Part shown: positions 1-12,934 of the stretch, one piece after another
How positions within the stretch are numbered: position 1 is the stretch's first letter
Layout: each line of letters starts with the position of its first letter
NCBI RefSeq assembly: GCF_000218685.1
Contig: NW_006763307.1
Coordinates: 124,001-188,000 of the forward strand
Direction of reading: 5' to 3'
DNA from: Serpula lacrymans var. lacrymans S7.9
Taxonomy: Eukaryota; Basidiomycota; Agaricomycetes; Boletales; Serpulaceae
DNA: 64,000 nt
Translations under genes and position numbers: made by a program
Notes under the pieces: generated by a model
Seen by the model: only the letters and a program-made list of their open reading frames with translations
What the model was told of the DNA's origin: nothing
The model's database searches: none

Positions 1-540
1 AGTCCCCCTAGAAAAAGAGACATACTCTCTTTCTGTGAAGGCTGACCTTCTATTCCCTACTTCTATGCAACTTTCTGGATAGTCCAGGTAGTTCATTGTC
101 CATTGATACTGGATTCCTCTAGAGTTCCTTATTGATTCATTGTTGTCTCTTGACAAACAATGATCATTTATAACAACAAACCTATTAATTAATCATTGGG
201 CGACTGTGTTGCTATGTCCATGTTGTGATTATCTCAATCAGTGGTGTCTAGGCCCAAGCACCAATTATCACTGGCTTCTACTTTCTAGGGCTTGTTGCCT
301 TCAAAAGTAGATTGCTGTCCGGTTTTGGCAGTCTGACTTCTGTTAGGCTGTTTTTGCTGCTTGGTAGTACTTCTTGTTGTAGTATTCATTTTATTAAATA
401 CACAATGAAATTCAAATAATTGTAAAGCTTGGGAGTGTCTCAATATTGATATTAATAGTCTCAGTTGCCTTATCAGCAAGGTATGGTTATCTAATCTAAT
501 CTAATACCTTACAAGTGATAGAAAAGCTCACAATGATTGG
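1..540. other. No gene recognised; probable transposon debris
   Basis: AT-rich sequence with only short frames. It lies downstream, in minus-strand terms, of the Copia protease relic and is probably more of the same decayed element. A small tandem run of TCTAA units is present near 490-508. Confidence 0.35.
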
Positions 541-803
541 GAGAACCCTAGGAAACACATGACCATCCCTTGTTCAACAGCCGACCAACAGAGACAAGAT
601 TCATGAGCACCCCAGGGGTGTAGATGCAATTGCAAATGTGTAGGCAGTGTTGAGAGCCATTGAGAGCCCAGCCAATTTCTGCGGCCAGCTGGGTCGGGGG
701 TACCTCGGTTAGCAGTCTTGATAGAGATAGAGGGATCAACAATATACAACCAGAAGACAGGGTGATCCATAATGAGGGTGGAGTCATGAAACAGATAGGT
801 CAT
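541..803 (-). pseudogene. Decayed Ty1/Copia protease fragment
   Basis: On the minus strand two overlapping frames together resemble the Copia retropepsin region. One frame gives LIMDHPVFWLY...SISIKTAN, where the family has a D-S-G-x-T-x-x-M stretch followed by a loop ending in A-N/A-D. The next frame gives CIYTPGVLMNLVSVGRLLNKG, which matches the typical Copia segment C-L-Y-A-P-x-x-x-x-N-L-x-S-V-G-R-L. The change of frame between them and the lack of a long open frame show it is dead. Further on in the minus direction (positions about 300 down to 1) there may be a remnant of the GAG pre-integrase region, but I cannot support it well. The type of element is fairly clear; its limits are not. 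Confidence 0.6.
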
Positions 804-1221
804 AACCCATAGAGAGTCACGAGATTGATCTCAGTGATGACAGAATCATTATCAATCAAGAGTGTAGCTTGTACAAAGGCGAAATAACATACCTCAGTGG
901 TGACAGAATTGCTGAGGCTTTAGCTATGAATAGGACAGGTTTATATACTATATAGAGTGCCAATAGAGAATGCCAACAGCAGGAATTGAAACTATAATCA
1001 TCAAGTTGGAACTCAACAGATTTCACTAACCCACTACATAAATTTCCTACCTTCTATATCAATAAATATATAGCCCATCATGCCTTCGGGCTTAACATGC
1101 TGGCTTTGTGATGGTATTTCAATGTCAATATGGCCTGCATGCAACAGTCTCCGATCTATTGTTTATGGCTTGGGAAAAAGTATTAAAGTATACTTGTTTC
1201 TGCAGAATCAACTATATCTGG
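804..1221. other. Intergenic stretch, nothing supported
   Basis: About 0.4 kb between the Copia relic and the stop codon of the first DUF6533 gene. No frame, repeat or RNA gene that I can support. Confidence 0.4.
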
Positions 1222-2967
1222 CTATCTATCGCCTTCCTCCTCCTGAGCCGGGGTTTCAAATTGGACAGTACTCAACATGGGCGCCAAACACAAGCTATTG
1301 TCAACATTGTGCAGACGGGCATCACTTTCGCGGAGATTGAAAAGAATACGGGACGCAAGTATGCTGTGCATGGAGAACTGCAACCTGTGGTGGGAGAGGC
1401 GTGCATTAGCTATGGCCAATAGACTAGGCATTGGCAAGGTAGGGGAGGGAATATAGTAGAGGATGGACATACGAGAAAAAGAGTCTGCTATACCCAAGCT
1501 GTGTTTGTAGATAGATGTTCGGAAAGTAGTCAGAATAACTCATGCTGATCACTTGAGGAAAAGATTGAACTTGCCGGAAGAGTGGCAATTCCAATAGCAT
1601 TTACAAGAGATACAACTGTCATTTCAAGTTTAATTAACCTATATAGCCTTTGAAAAACATATAGGCAAAGATCACTCACCAATAATACAACCCATGTATA
1701 TCATGCTGTCCCGATAAACCACAAAGACCAACACATTCTTAGAAACACGGTAGTGCTTCGCCGTTTTATATGCAGTCAGTGAAAGAAGCACTAGAGATGT
1801 AAAGGTATTTAACACTAGTTATTGCAATCATTGCAATGCGTACTGACAGCACTCATATAGCATTATAAATGCATATTGAATAGCTATGGTCTTGTAGTTT
1901 ATAAAGAAGCATTTTTTGGCGGTTGCTAGAGCGCGTTAGATGTCAGCTCAATACAGACAGAAAAGTATTTGCTCGGGCGTTACTCACAAGATCTCAGAGA
2001 GTTGGGTATTACACTTGTTAAGGTAAAAGCAACTGCCAAACAGACCTGAAGAACGCGGTATATTTGAGTTTCAGAATTGCCACTATTTTGAGAAAGGGAA
2101 GGAGAAGGAAAAGTGTTCACCACACCAGAGACAAGGAGCCACGCCAGAATTTTCTTGCTCTGTTCCCAGAATGCATAGGTCCGCAGGACAAGTAGACCTG
2201 ACAGGTTTGATTGTGTTTTAGTTCTCCGGTGTTTTGCAGACTAGCTGAGGTTGTATACCTTCTGGGGCAATGATGCCTAAGATGTGGACAGCTTTGAGAT
2301 TTATAAGAAGTCAACATATAACACATACTTGAAGAAAGATAACCTACTATTCCAACCATAGTTGTAGGTAATACACTTATTGCATACAGTTAGCAAATAG
2401 TTGGAGCTATGTCGCAATGAAGTTCAAGTGACTGACGTTTCTGTCTGGGTTCTGTACAATGGCTGACGTCGTGTATCAACCATCAGTGAGGAAAACACAG
2501 CAGCAGCTAAGTACGCACCGTAGATAGTCATGACAACATTGATAAATGGCAAGTAGCGCGAGAACGTGAATACAAATCGTGCAAGGTCACACTTTCGCCC
2601 CCATACCCAGCGGACCTAGCATGCCCCATCGCTGTGAGTTATGATATCTGGGATGCATGACAGGAAGTGCGGCTCACTTCCAACTCAAATGAGATGCAGT
2701 AGTCTAATATCTGGGTATATCGTCAGGTAGCTGAACCTCTTCAGAGCAAACCACTTACCCAGAATACTAGACAAGCGACTGGTGACATGATAGCGAGTTA
2801 ACTCCATAGTATCAACTGTAGTACGAGAAGACATAAGTACCATTAAAGTACTATAACGGTTGCAAGAACTGATCAGTTCAAACTAGCGGGTTACATGTGG
2901 GAATCAGCCTTACATTTGTTATTTGCAACTGGGAAACGAATGTGAGGGAGTTCGTCAGTGCGGCCAT
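1222..2967 (-). CDS. DUF6533-domain seven-helix membrane protein (copy 1)
   Basis: Multi-exon gene on the minus strand, function unknown; DUF6533 proteins are predicted integral membrane proteins abundant in Agaricomycetes. Signatures, in order: start MAALTNSLTF (ATG at 2967); a 10-nt exon at 2841-2850 encoding YFN; ACLVFWILDYCISFELE, matching the family's L-x-Y-D-Y...D-E-V segment; FVFTFSRYLPFINVV (family R-Y-L-P-F); LRTYAFWEQSKKIL (family L-R-T-Y-A-x-W); an H-Y-R...V-x-Y-R-D-S-M-I-Y segment near 1700-1780; and the C-terminal MHSILASRILFNLRES, the usual end of the domain. The stop is at 1222-1224. Compared with the other two copies here it is the most divergent. The gene looks intact, but several exon limits, especially between 1500 and 2500, were not fixed. 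It is head-to-head with MAU2, 1.3 kb away. Confidence 0.72.
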
Positions 2968-4308
2968 GATGGCTATCTAAAGCACAAGCCTCTAGTTTAA
3001 ATGCACTATACAAGGCGCTCGAGTGACTACTTGATCCCTGCCAGTTTCCGATCAGATTGATGATCATTCTGTATATAAGCATATGCTGAGAATGTCAACA
3101 CTCACAAAATCTAAACGTATGAATTTCTGACACCGGACCTTGCTTCTTATCGTCCAACAAACGCCATTGATAATGTCAATGTCACGATAAACTCCCTTGC
3201 ATGTGGTGTACTAGCATGGAGAAAGTATTGTTTAAGGTGTTTATGCCTGAAAAGCCTGTTGCTTCCAAAAATAAAATCTGAAATTGCGTGGGTGAGTGCT
3301 TGGACAGGAAAAGATTAGGAAAGATTCAAAGCCAGTGTAATGAAACCTGAACCTTGTTAAAGCGCTTAACGCGCAAGGTAAATATACACCTATGCCACAG
3401 CATGCTAATAGACTTGTGGGTCTGTGGGCGTAGAGAAAATGAGAGAACCGAAGTATACTTGCCATTAAAGTAGTAAGATAAGTAAAGACTCGTCTACGTA
3501 CTTACTCCTATTGTACCTGACTCGCCATGATCTTAATATATACCCTGGGCTACGACCTGCCTGGTAATTGTGTATAAGCACTGGCTGATGAAGCTGAGGT
3601 AAAGATGATCAGAAAACTAATCAACCTTTCCCCCGAAAGCCCTCAAGGACATAAAACTTCACCTACGGACGGTACGGGCTCCTGAGCACTATATATATAT
3701 CGCCTTTCCTATCACGTATCATGCATATATCATGTATGCTACATCAAAAATCACCGTAGACTCCGTCTGATCGGCGGCTGTGATGTCACCCAAACCTGTC
3801 GTTGTCCTCGGAACTTGATGATAATGGAGTCAGATGGATGGTGCTGTACTAGCTGTGCCACAGGAACACAGGACACGCATGATCCCCCAGTAGGCAGAAG
3901 TTGAGGCCTCGGTTAGAAGATTATTATCGATGCCATTTACAACTATAAATCGGTTTTATCAGACTCAAAATGGAAAGTTCTCACCTCGCTAACACTGCTC
4001 CAATTATCTTTGCACTCGGGCCATTCGATCGTTTGTTATTATTACTTATTGGTTGGCTGTTTTTGGGCAGTGAGAATGTCATATAGGTTGAGCATTAGGG
4101 TTAGGAGAGACCGATTACCGAGTATTGATGTTTGTAATGTGGAATTGAGAGGTGTGATGATTAAGTGGTACGGTGGTGCGATGCAAAGCACGAAGAACGA
4201 TGCGTGATGACCTGACGCGTAGGGTCACACTGGATAAACGCGTGACAGCGCGTCAAGTCGTGATCTGATGTCACGCTTTTGCTCGCTGTCTTCTCCAGCG
4301 ACGACGAC
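2968..4308. other. Shared upstream region of DUF6533 copy 1 and MAU2
   Basis: 1.3 kb between two divergent start codons. A TATATATATAT run lies near 3690-3702. The longest frame (about 74 codons, minus, 3241-3465) has no recognisable motif. Promoters for both genes must lie here, but I cannot place them. Confidence 0.4.
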
Positions 4309-7069
4309 ATGTCTGACGTTGACGACAATCCTCGCCCTCTAAAAAGGCAGCGTACATTCAGCCTCAATACATCTTCTCCTCTCTCTTCTCCTCCAGATAC
4401 CCCCCCTCATTCTCAGCCCCGCGCTCCAGCTCAGCCTCCAAGTCTTCCTAGTTCGTCTCTTCTTGCCCCAATCCCCACTCAAACCCTCCTCGTCTCCCTC
4501 CCTGGTATTATCGTTCATCCCCCGAATCACCCCCATCACGCCCGCTCGCTCTACGTTTCCCTGTTATCACTCCGAAGATGTTTAGCTCTGAAGACCCTGA
4601 ATCCTGATGTGGAGTGTCGGGCGTGGACAGCGCTGGCTGAGGTTGGGATGAAAGTGGTTGCAGGTGGATTCAGTCAAAGTGATGATTATCCGTGGGCACG
4701 TGGAACTGAGACAGAGGTACTCTAACATCTCCTAATTTTCTTTTTCGATGTACTGACCGTGTTTAGGTCGAAAAAGCAATAGGGAAAGGGGTAAGCAATC
4801 TTCTCTTTCAGCAATAGCACGAAATTCACCCTCGTCTCTCAATCTAGCTCTTGATAGCTCAAAAGGCATGCATACCTTCTCACTCGCGAAATATAGTTGT
4901 TCACTGACATTTGTGGCGAATGCATCAGCACCCTTCTCTCCGAGCATACCGCCACCATCTCAGCCTCCTGAACGCACATTTTTCTCAATGGCAACATAAC
5001 TTCAAATTCTCCCGCAGTGTCCTCCGTCGTGCTATCTCTGCTCTAAATCAGTCGGACCCTCCGCACATCGTCTACACTGCCCACCTAGCCCTCATCGAGC
5101 ATCTCTCTTCTTCTACCACTCCGCAGGATATATACGCCGCGCTTGATGCTGTAAATGCGCTCCAGTCTGTGGCCATTAATAATGCGCATCCTCGAATTGT
5201 TCTACTTACTCACGTCCTCAATCTACGCATCTGTACTGCTGCAGAAATGTGGGATCGTGTTCAACTTTCACTCAGTTCAGCGGAGGGTGCGCTGGGTCTT
5301 TCGTATGATCCTGCTGCCCCCGGACCTATACCACAGCCTCAGCATGCGGCAGCACTTGGAGTGCCGACATCTGCTGATGTGACACCTAAAGCAGCTGGGA
5401 CGCCTGCTCAGGAGTCTACCTTCGTATTTTTTGAGGACCCATTTGAGGTTTCAATGGCACTGCATACCCTCATGATCGGAGTAACGTTCTATACCCATGT
5501 TGGCCTTGCTTTGGAGTCTTCTCCCCGACTATCGCATCTGCATGCCTTACTAGATTCTGGCGCGTTGGAAAGGTTCCCATTAGGTATCGTTGAAGTGCGT
5601 ATCCTAAGTTTGTTGCAGCCAGTGTCCTGGTATCATGCGAGACTTACACGTTGGTGGTTTACGTGTTTGATCAGGTCACATTTCCTTCTTCTCCTTCTCT
5701 ATCTGTCAAAGTGACACATCCACGAGTCGTGTTCCTTCTTACATACCTCATAAGCACTACCGCAAAACGCGACCCTGTAGGCAGAAAATCTAAGCGGAAA
5801 ATCTTTGCCGCTGAAGGCTTGGCCATTTGGGAGAAAGAAATACAACGGGAGCTCAAGCGTTTGTCCATCGCATTTATTTCGTATCTTCCACTGTTAAATG
5901 TGTTCATGCTGTAGTTCCGACCTGGGCTGGTGTTGCAGATGCTTACGAAATTGAACAACAAGTGGTCAGGATCAAGACAGATCTCCTCTGCGAATTGATT
6001 GCGGTGAATGTTCTCGTACATGTTTCTTCGACGAAGACACTCACAAGACAATATATGTTATCTTTACAGGTCTCCATCCAACGTAGCGAGTTTGATGCTG
6101 CAGAAGAGGTGAGTATCTCTCACCTTTATCCGTCATATTATTGATTATTTGTCATCACACTACGCAGAACCTTGCTATTCTCATAGCCCACACACGAACA
6201 TATGACATCTTTCAGCTTTACGCCGCCCGTATAACGCTCCATCATGCTCACCTTGCCCACGCACTGGGGAATACAGCGCGTGCGCTTCAGTGCTACAAGG
6301 TCGCTGCCCATGTTGCGGAGAAGGGCAGCTTCGTCGCTGTTTCTGCGCGCGCAGGTGAAATTGCCCTACAAATTGGTCTCATGTATGATACACATTGTGA
6401 GGATCAAGCCAGGAGTATTGGTGAAGTAACGTCCGTAGTGGATGACAGGACAAAAACGGCAGGTCTCGAAGTAGCCAGAGTCTGTCGAAGTATGGGCGGC
6501 ACTCTAGAAGCCGTCGGACAGATAATCGAGTCCGCGCTGACAACCGAAATTTTGAAATCAAAGTGCGTCCCTCGTAGTAATATATTGCGCGGTTGTTGAC
6601 TACAGCTTTTTTTACTTAGACAATACCTCAAACAAGCTCTTGGTCTCGCCAGTAAAGCGCAGGAGAATCACATCCGTGCACTGATCCTTGCACTTATATC
6701 CTCGCATTATTTCCACACAGCTTCGGATCATGCACAGACGATGCTACTCACTTGCGAGCAGCTTGCGGCGGGCCTTGGCGCCGCGCCCACTAAAGCAGAA
6801 AAAGGGAAAAGTAGTAATCAAAAGGCTGATAATGTACTAGTGGATACCATTGGTAATGCGCCGCTCAGACTTTGGGTGGGCGAACGGTTTTTGGGTGCGT
6901 ATCATTATTTCCTCTTTAAACGTTGGAGCTTATATATATTCCCATCTATGCAGAATTGTACAAGCGTGCTGGGAAAGACGAGCGCGTGAAGAAGCAGCTT
7001 GTCGCGAATCGACATTTGTTACATGCTACACAATTGCTTGTTCAGCGGGGATCCCGTGCCTTCGGTTGA
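4309..7069 (+). CDS. MAU2: Cohesin loading factor MAU2/SCC4
   Basis: Partner of SCC2/NIPBL in the complex that loads cohesin onto chromosomes; nuclear. The start MSDVDDNPRP (4309) is followed by a Ser/Pro-rich tail and then by helical-repeat (TPR-like) sequence. Typical segments are GLLIAQK-HPSLRAYRHHL, the long FKFSRSVLRRAIS helix, ARITLHHAHLAHALGN and ALQCYKVAAHVAEKG, ending HATQLLVQRGSRAFG. These match the fungal cohesin-loader family in order and spacing. At least eight introns were read. One of them, 4866-4928, appears to use a GC donor (see findings). The product is about 650-700 residues, normal for the family, and no lesion was found. It faces away from DUF6533 copy 1 and ends tail-to-tail with DUF6534 copy 1. 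The family call is firm; some exon edges are by eye. Confidence 0.85.
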
Positions 7070-7567
7070 TTTCGAGATCATAATGCATTTTGTTGCTAAA
7101 TGTGCATGTAGTAGCGCCAACTTCTTGGACTTGCGAGTGATACAGCACCTAGTTCTATACATTTACTCACTCATTCATTCTTATCACTCCAATTCAAGAA
7201 TGGTTAGACAGAAGCTCGCATTTTGATATTTGAGCGTTATACAGAAGTACTGTAATCGTACAAAAGGGTTCTCAACACGTAGAACAGGTGTGTTCTGTCC
7301 CCGCCTTGTAGAAAAGTATTTAACAGTGTAGTAAGCGAGGGGATAGTAAGCGGCAGATAGCATCTCGCGTACAGGGCAAAAGAGTGACGGTAATAAACGA
7401 TTGTGAGCAATTAGTCCTGAAATCCTGTAGCTGCGTATGGCACAAGAACAGTAATTAGTTGGCGTTGTGCTGATGGTGTCATACGATACGGGTCAAATAT
7501 TCCTGTAGTAAAGTATCCCTCGGACATGAAGTGATGGCCTAAACAATTAGCTCCCAATGTTATCAGA
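7070..7567. other. Tail-to-tail gap between MAU2 and DUF6534 copy 1
   Basis: About 0.5 kb holding the 3' untranslated regions of two converging genes. Nothing else is visible. Confidence 0.5.
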
Positions 7568-9666
7568 TTATACCGGCATCGTCGCTGTTGAACCTGCACA
7601 AGATCCCTCAGTTTCTAGTAGTTCCCCATCAACTATAATAGTCTTCTCGACATTGATCTGCAACTGTATATCCTGGGTTAATGAATTGGTATTAAAGAGA
7701 GAGGATTGGAGAACATACACTCCTAGTTGTGGCTATTTGACTACCGAGCATGCGCTTCTGTAGCATATCAGCAATGAGAACCTGGGTGAACTGCGAAGCT
7801 ATGTGATTGAAACTTACGGAGAATCTACTGCGATTCACATTGAATGTATCAGGGAAGAGTACAGGCATTGCGTGATCACCGTGACTCGAGAAGGAGCGAT
7901 CTTCTCGTAGGCGTTTGCGTGTGTTCAAGCTGCGAGGGGATTATCAGTACGATGTCCTACCGTTGATAGAGATACTTACGTGGCAAGTAAAGAGTTCGCG
8001 TAAACTGAAAAGGAAACAACATCAGCATATGCATTTGTGTACTAATGAGACACCGACGTTTTGCGATGGCAAAATGAAGCCCCAGGAAAATCAAATTATG
8101 CCGCATGCATAACCACTGACATATACGATGTTAACTCAACGACGGCTTGCATGATCCGCGATGATGCAACGTACACAGATCAAAGAAATAATCGTCACAG
8201 CGCTATGTGAAGCCAATGTATCAAGACATGTACCTCGGCTAGAATGGAGTTGCAACACGTACCATGTAATTCCTCCAGTTTCTAGCGTATACAGAACAAG
8301 AGAGTTAATTATGTGGTTCATGCTTGAAGGAAATATGAGCGGATAAAACAAGAAGAAATGATGATGAGCAACCTTTCAAAGCCAGTGCGACTCTTCTTTA
8401 AGAAGATAATCATGGTGGTTGTTATAATGAATTCAACCGACGCCGAAAGCGTAACGCCGAGAGTGAATACCCACTATGACGGGCCGATCAGTATAACTCC
8501 AACCGGAAAGCAGTGAAGTACTCACGGATGGGAACGGTTTGATGAATTCAGAGTAGCGCTTTAGTCGAATACTTAATCGGACAGGATGAGTTGGGCCAAT
8601 AGATGATACAAAAGACTCACATCTCGGCGGTAGAAACTGGACGTTCGATAAGACGTTATACGAGATACATAATATAATTGTTGCACGACTCACCACAAGC
8701 AGAAACTATGTATCAAGGGCACTAATCAACAAGGATTTCAGGACGCGATGTTGTGAAGAGACTCACGAAGCCGTAGAGATGCGAGAAAAACCTAATAAAA
8801 CAGTGAACATTCGAAAATACATACCTTGAGTGACAGGAAATCTTACAAGAGGTGCAGCGAGATACCATTTCTTTGTCACTGTGATATGAAATTAGTATAT
8901 GCTATTGTGATTGCTTAGATCGCTAACATTTTCTAATCCGGTCTGCAAAGAAACTGGAAAACAAAAGATGAGCAACTATGGACTTAAGTGAAAAATAAAG
9001 ATCCCACCAGTGAACTAAGAAAGTGATGCCAGCCTAAAAGTCTTTGAGAATAATGTAGCAAACTGGAGTGAAATAACATACCGTCACTGCTACAGAAAGC
9101 TATATCCAACCAAGATTGTTAGCAGCTAATTACAAATGAGTTAATGAGCGCAATCACCCCGAGACTCCTACATGCCATATAAGGTATGTCATGGCTACAG
9201 AATGAGAGGGTGCAGTTGAGCTTACGTTGGAATGATATCTATGTTTTCTGGCTTGTTGAAGTTCCCAACCATAGATTGCCATACTGCGACAGTAATGAGA
9301 ATGGTGTGTAGCGTGTCAAGTGACCTGCATATGTTTTTAAGAAACGTGATTTGATAACTTGAGCACAATGTATGACAAACCAAACAAGGGCGACCTATAG
9401 TGAACGAATGTCAGTATATCTATATCAGATATCTAACAGTATGAACAACGCACCAGTAATTTAACACGAAGGAAGTCCGAAGGATAGACTTTGAAATATA
9501 TGATGCATTGTACGAACACAACTCCAGTCAAACTAGAAAAATGGTATCAATAAAGTCAGTATTGACATGAAAGCCTAGATTTCCGAGCCACATACCAGCA
9601 ACCAAAGAACGTTCCGATAAGTATGGCACCATAGGTGGTAGCAATGGTATTCACGTCGGTGACCAT
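7568..9666 (-). CDS. DUF6534-domain membrane protein (copy 1)
   Basis: Multi-exon minus-strand gene of unknown function; DUF6534 proteins are predicted multi-pass membrane proteins expanded in Agaricomycetes. It starts MVTDVNTIATTYGAILIGTF (ATG at 9666), the usual first helix with the G-A-x-L-I-G motif. The next exon gives VVFVQCIIYFKVYPSDFLRV (family: Q-x-Y-x-Y-F-x-x-Y-P-x-D). Then come LDTLHTILITVAVW, the family signature L-D-T-x-H-T, and VTKKWYLAAPLVRF, equivalent to the K-x-W-Y-L-x-x-P region. The protein ends with LQINVEKTIIVDGELLETEG and a short tail, stop at 7568. No interruption was seen, but the exons between about 7700 and 8800 were only partly resolved. Copy 2 at 34-36 kb has the same architecture and a similar ending. 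Confidence 0.72.
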
Positions 9667-10980
9667 TATGCTCAACGAATAACTGAATAACTTGCTGAAA
9701 ATGAAGTGAGAACACGGAAGGAAAGAACGAAGAGCAAAATACTCACTCGACGGCTGCTACTTGCCCGTCACATCGAAAATTTGTACGTGTTTTTTCTACG
9801 TCCTTTTATAACGGAGCGAGAGCTCAGGTCTGACGAAAGATTTGACCAGACAATGGCAGTGTGATTGAACGGAGGTTGGGGTCTTCGAGACCCGATCACA
9901 TAATTTCTTCCGTCAGGAACCACTAAGCTGGCGCTGGGCGCTAGATAAAGGGTGGCGATTTACCTGTTTATGGACCAATGTATTCCAATCATGATGGCGG
10001 CATCGAAGTTCTTCGAGTTGATGAAGCCTTATCCAGCAGTCACATCAGATGATTGAATTGAAGGCCAATATTGTTGTGCAATTCTAAGCTCAAAATGCAG
10101 ATCATCGTATCAGCTCCGGCATCTAGGACTTCATCAAGCTTACCAGATCCTTGCAGCATTACGGCTTCTGACTTATGTACAAAAGAGTTGCTACTGCAGC
10201 ACTGATGACAGTTTACCGGCGTTGATGGGCCGAGAGGTAGAGGAGAAGTGACAAAAAAAAAAAGGTACTCTGACAATACAATTTGTCAGTGAGTACTGAA
10301 AGTAAGCCGCACCTGGCCCGTATTGCACTGTGCCAGCAGGCGCTGATTGCTGGAGACCTAGTTCGCCTCGGGCGTATTATCGAAATATCCACCGATTGAA
10401 ACAGGCGCTGCAGTTATCGCTGACTTTGAAATTTTGAGTTAGAACGTGACTTGGCAAATGGGGACTCGGCGATTACATACCTTTAATTTAAATTACACCA
10501 CCCTTACACAAAGCAATAAAGACCTGTCACTTTTTTTATGTTTTTATTGTGAGCCCATCTCCGTCTGGGTCCCAGTATTGTATACAGTTTGAAACGTACG
10601 TACTCTTCTAGTCAAGAAGACGTTCTATGCCGTGCAACCCTCTTTCGTACCGCTTATGAAATCCGCAGGGCGTCAACACTTCAACTACAGTTCTACCTGC
10701 ATATGATATCTGACTTCCACTGCAGAATGGACGCTCAGTCTCAGAACCTCTTCAACAACCCAGTCCTCTTTTATTCGTGCTCCAGCGGTAATCATGGTTT
10801 TTTCACTTGTAGACTTATGCAAACCCACCCTGCGGCAATATCATCATTTGCCATATGGTCGATACATTGGCTTGTCGAATCCACTACAGTACGGGCTCGC
10901 AGAGACTTTGTGAACCTGAGTTTGCCTGGCTGACTTGTAGATTTGGCAATGCCTCGAAATATTTCTCCAACAATTAAGTG

Positions 10981-12039
10981 TCAATCGCTCTGGGTCCCTG
11001 GTGAGCAATATTTCTGGATGAGTACGAGTGTAGGACGCATTGACAGACCCCGGAAATAAGAAATTACTCCGGTCAATTTCTGCGCTTGTTTCTTTTCGGG
11101 GCCAGTACTGCTAATGACCTCTTCGTCGAGTTGACGAGCTATCATAACAATATCATAAGGCACAAGCGGCTCTCGATCAGCTCCGAGACGATCATAGTCG
11201 GTCGTATCTTACCAACGCCTCTGCGCTGGTAGTGGATAAGCCACTCGTCCATCTTCTGTTCGCGTCTGTCGACAATAGCACCTACCAAAGAACAATGGTC
11301 TGGTCCCTTTGATTGAAGTTGCCAGTGCATAAGCAACAACGATTCTTCCAGTAGGCCAATGCATAATGCACTCGCCAGCTAGAACTATAAGAAATCCAGA
11401 GAGCGCAAGACGTGGTGGGGACCGGCAAGAAAGGTCCAAGGTGCGAGAACAGACTAGCTGTCGCATGTGGCAACTTATAATCTAAAGACGACCTTCTGCG
11501 TCTTCTGGAAATAACTTGGTGTGGTACGAGAGTGAGAATTTACCGGCTTCCATTTCATCCGTTCTCATGTCCCATTTTACGGCATCATAATGCACGTGAG
11601 CCATTGCCATAACTCGATCAAAAGTTGGGCTCTGTGAGGTTAACTCGTTCGACGGTGGCGCTTTCTCGAATCATCAACGCTGTTCGCTCAACTGCATTGA
11701 TATGGTAAGGTTTGGACAGTTATCAGAGTCGGGGCGGCTACTATTCGACATTCCACTCCGATTTACTAGAACCTGTTCAGCTTCCCTTCCCCACGGAGAT
11801 TGTGCCTCAAGCCACTTATATCTTGGTACTCTGAAGTCGTGACAGCAGCTTACGGCGGGATCCATCAGAAATTCTGCGATATTCGCTGTTTTCGAGAAGC
11901 AATGACGTTCACCCGCGTTCTTTCGAGATATCATCCAACCAAACGAACTTAACTCAATACGCAGCCGATCTACGATACCGACCACAACTCGTCTTTCTCG
12001 ATGTTTTTGTAAGAAAGCATGTGCAAGTGAGACCACCAT
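10981..12039 (-). pseudogene. Unrecognised coding-like stretch, possibly a broken gene
   Basis: I do not recognise this. Several minus-strand frames in tandem read like protein: a 121-codon frame (11674-12039) with VVVGIVDRLRIELSSFGW; then a segment near 11530-11640 with MAMAHVHYDAVKWDMRTDEME; then 11142-11466; and finally 10981-11163 with YDIVMIARQLDEEVISSTG. They lie in one orientation but in different frames, as expected either of a multi-exon gene or of a decayed one. No start, splice series or family could be fixed. It could also be chance open frames. Confidence 0.22.
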
Positions 12040-12873
12040 ATAATCGTCACGAATTTTACTATTTGGACATCTTTACTGCGGTGTTTCCTCTCCCACGCTT
12101 CCTGCGGCCTCAGACGATTCTTCAACTTCGAGGAATCCACAGGGATCAAGCCGGCCGTGCTTTATCCACCAGACTCTCGTGGGCAAAGTTTAGAAGAGCT
12201 CTATCGCACGAGATTGGACAAGGCTCTGGTGCGGTTTAACCGGTGGATGAATCATTGTTTGTGGTGAGAACCTCACTGCCTCTACCCATTTGTCTTGACT
12301 AAAAGTACTTCACCTTTGCCACCATCACTGATGCGCTGTGTAGATCCTATAGTAGGTATGCAAAATACCTGTGTGGATATACTAAGCATGTCACATGCAC
12401 AGGAGAGCGTCTTCTTATGCAAAGTAAACGCATCCCGAAAAAGTCTTAGACTCTTTTCTCAACACCGGCCGCTGAAAACCACCTCAACTTTCGCCTCATT
12501 TGTCCAGATGAGTAGCATTGCAAATTGCTCGTCACGTCAGGTTTTGGACCGTCCCGAAGTCTGCGAGTAGTAAACACTTAATTCGAGAGGTCAGTAGCAT
12601 CCGCAAGGCACATTGTACGAATGTCAATTACCGCCTGTCTTTATCGTTTCAATGAAGATAAGTATGCCAGTTCTTGATGGTGTCAATATTCTTCGCTGTG
12701 AGGTCATGATACACTCATGATAGCCAGGAGAAGCTGAGAGAAGCCGCGGCCGGTGCCGTGGAGACCTATTATTACCGGACGCGCTTAGGTTCAACGTTCA
12801 ACCGGCAAGCCGGTCACTCAAACTTGGTCACCTGAATGCTGTGAAACTATCGGTTCTCATAACGGTCTCCACA

Positions 12874-12879
12874 TATAAA
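12874..12879 (+). promoter_or_regulatory. Candidate TATA box, dioxygenase copy 1
   Basis: TATAAA about 55 bp before the ATG. The other two copies have the same element at a similar position (15136-15143 and 17684-17689), which supports it. Confidence 0.55.
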
Positions 12880-12934
12880 GCGAAGATCTGCAGGTAGAAC
12901 GACAGTAGTGAAAGAAACCATCACCTACCTCAAC

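Larger units (their letters stand above)
9667..12934. other. 3.3-kb gene-poor stretch
   Basis: It lies between the start of DUF6534 copy 1 and the first dioxygenase. Only short frames occur. A perfect 6-bp stem with a 3-nt loop sits at 9879-9893. A minus-strand stretch with coding-like character (10981-12039) is listed separately. No terminal repeats or RNA genes were found. Confidence 0.4.

Noticed and set aside
9879..9893. Perfect hairpin GGGTCT-TCG-AGACCC
   Set aside because: Only 6 bp of stem with no partner feature; expected by chance in 64 kb.
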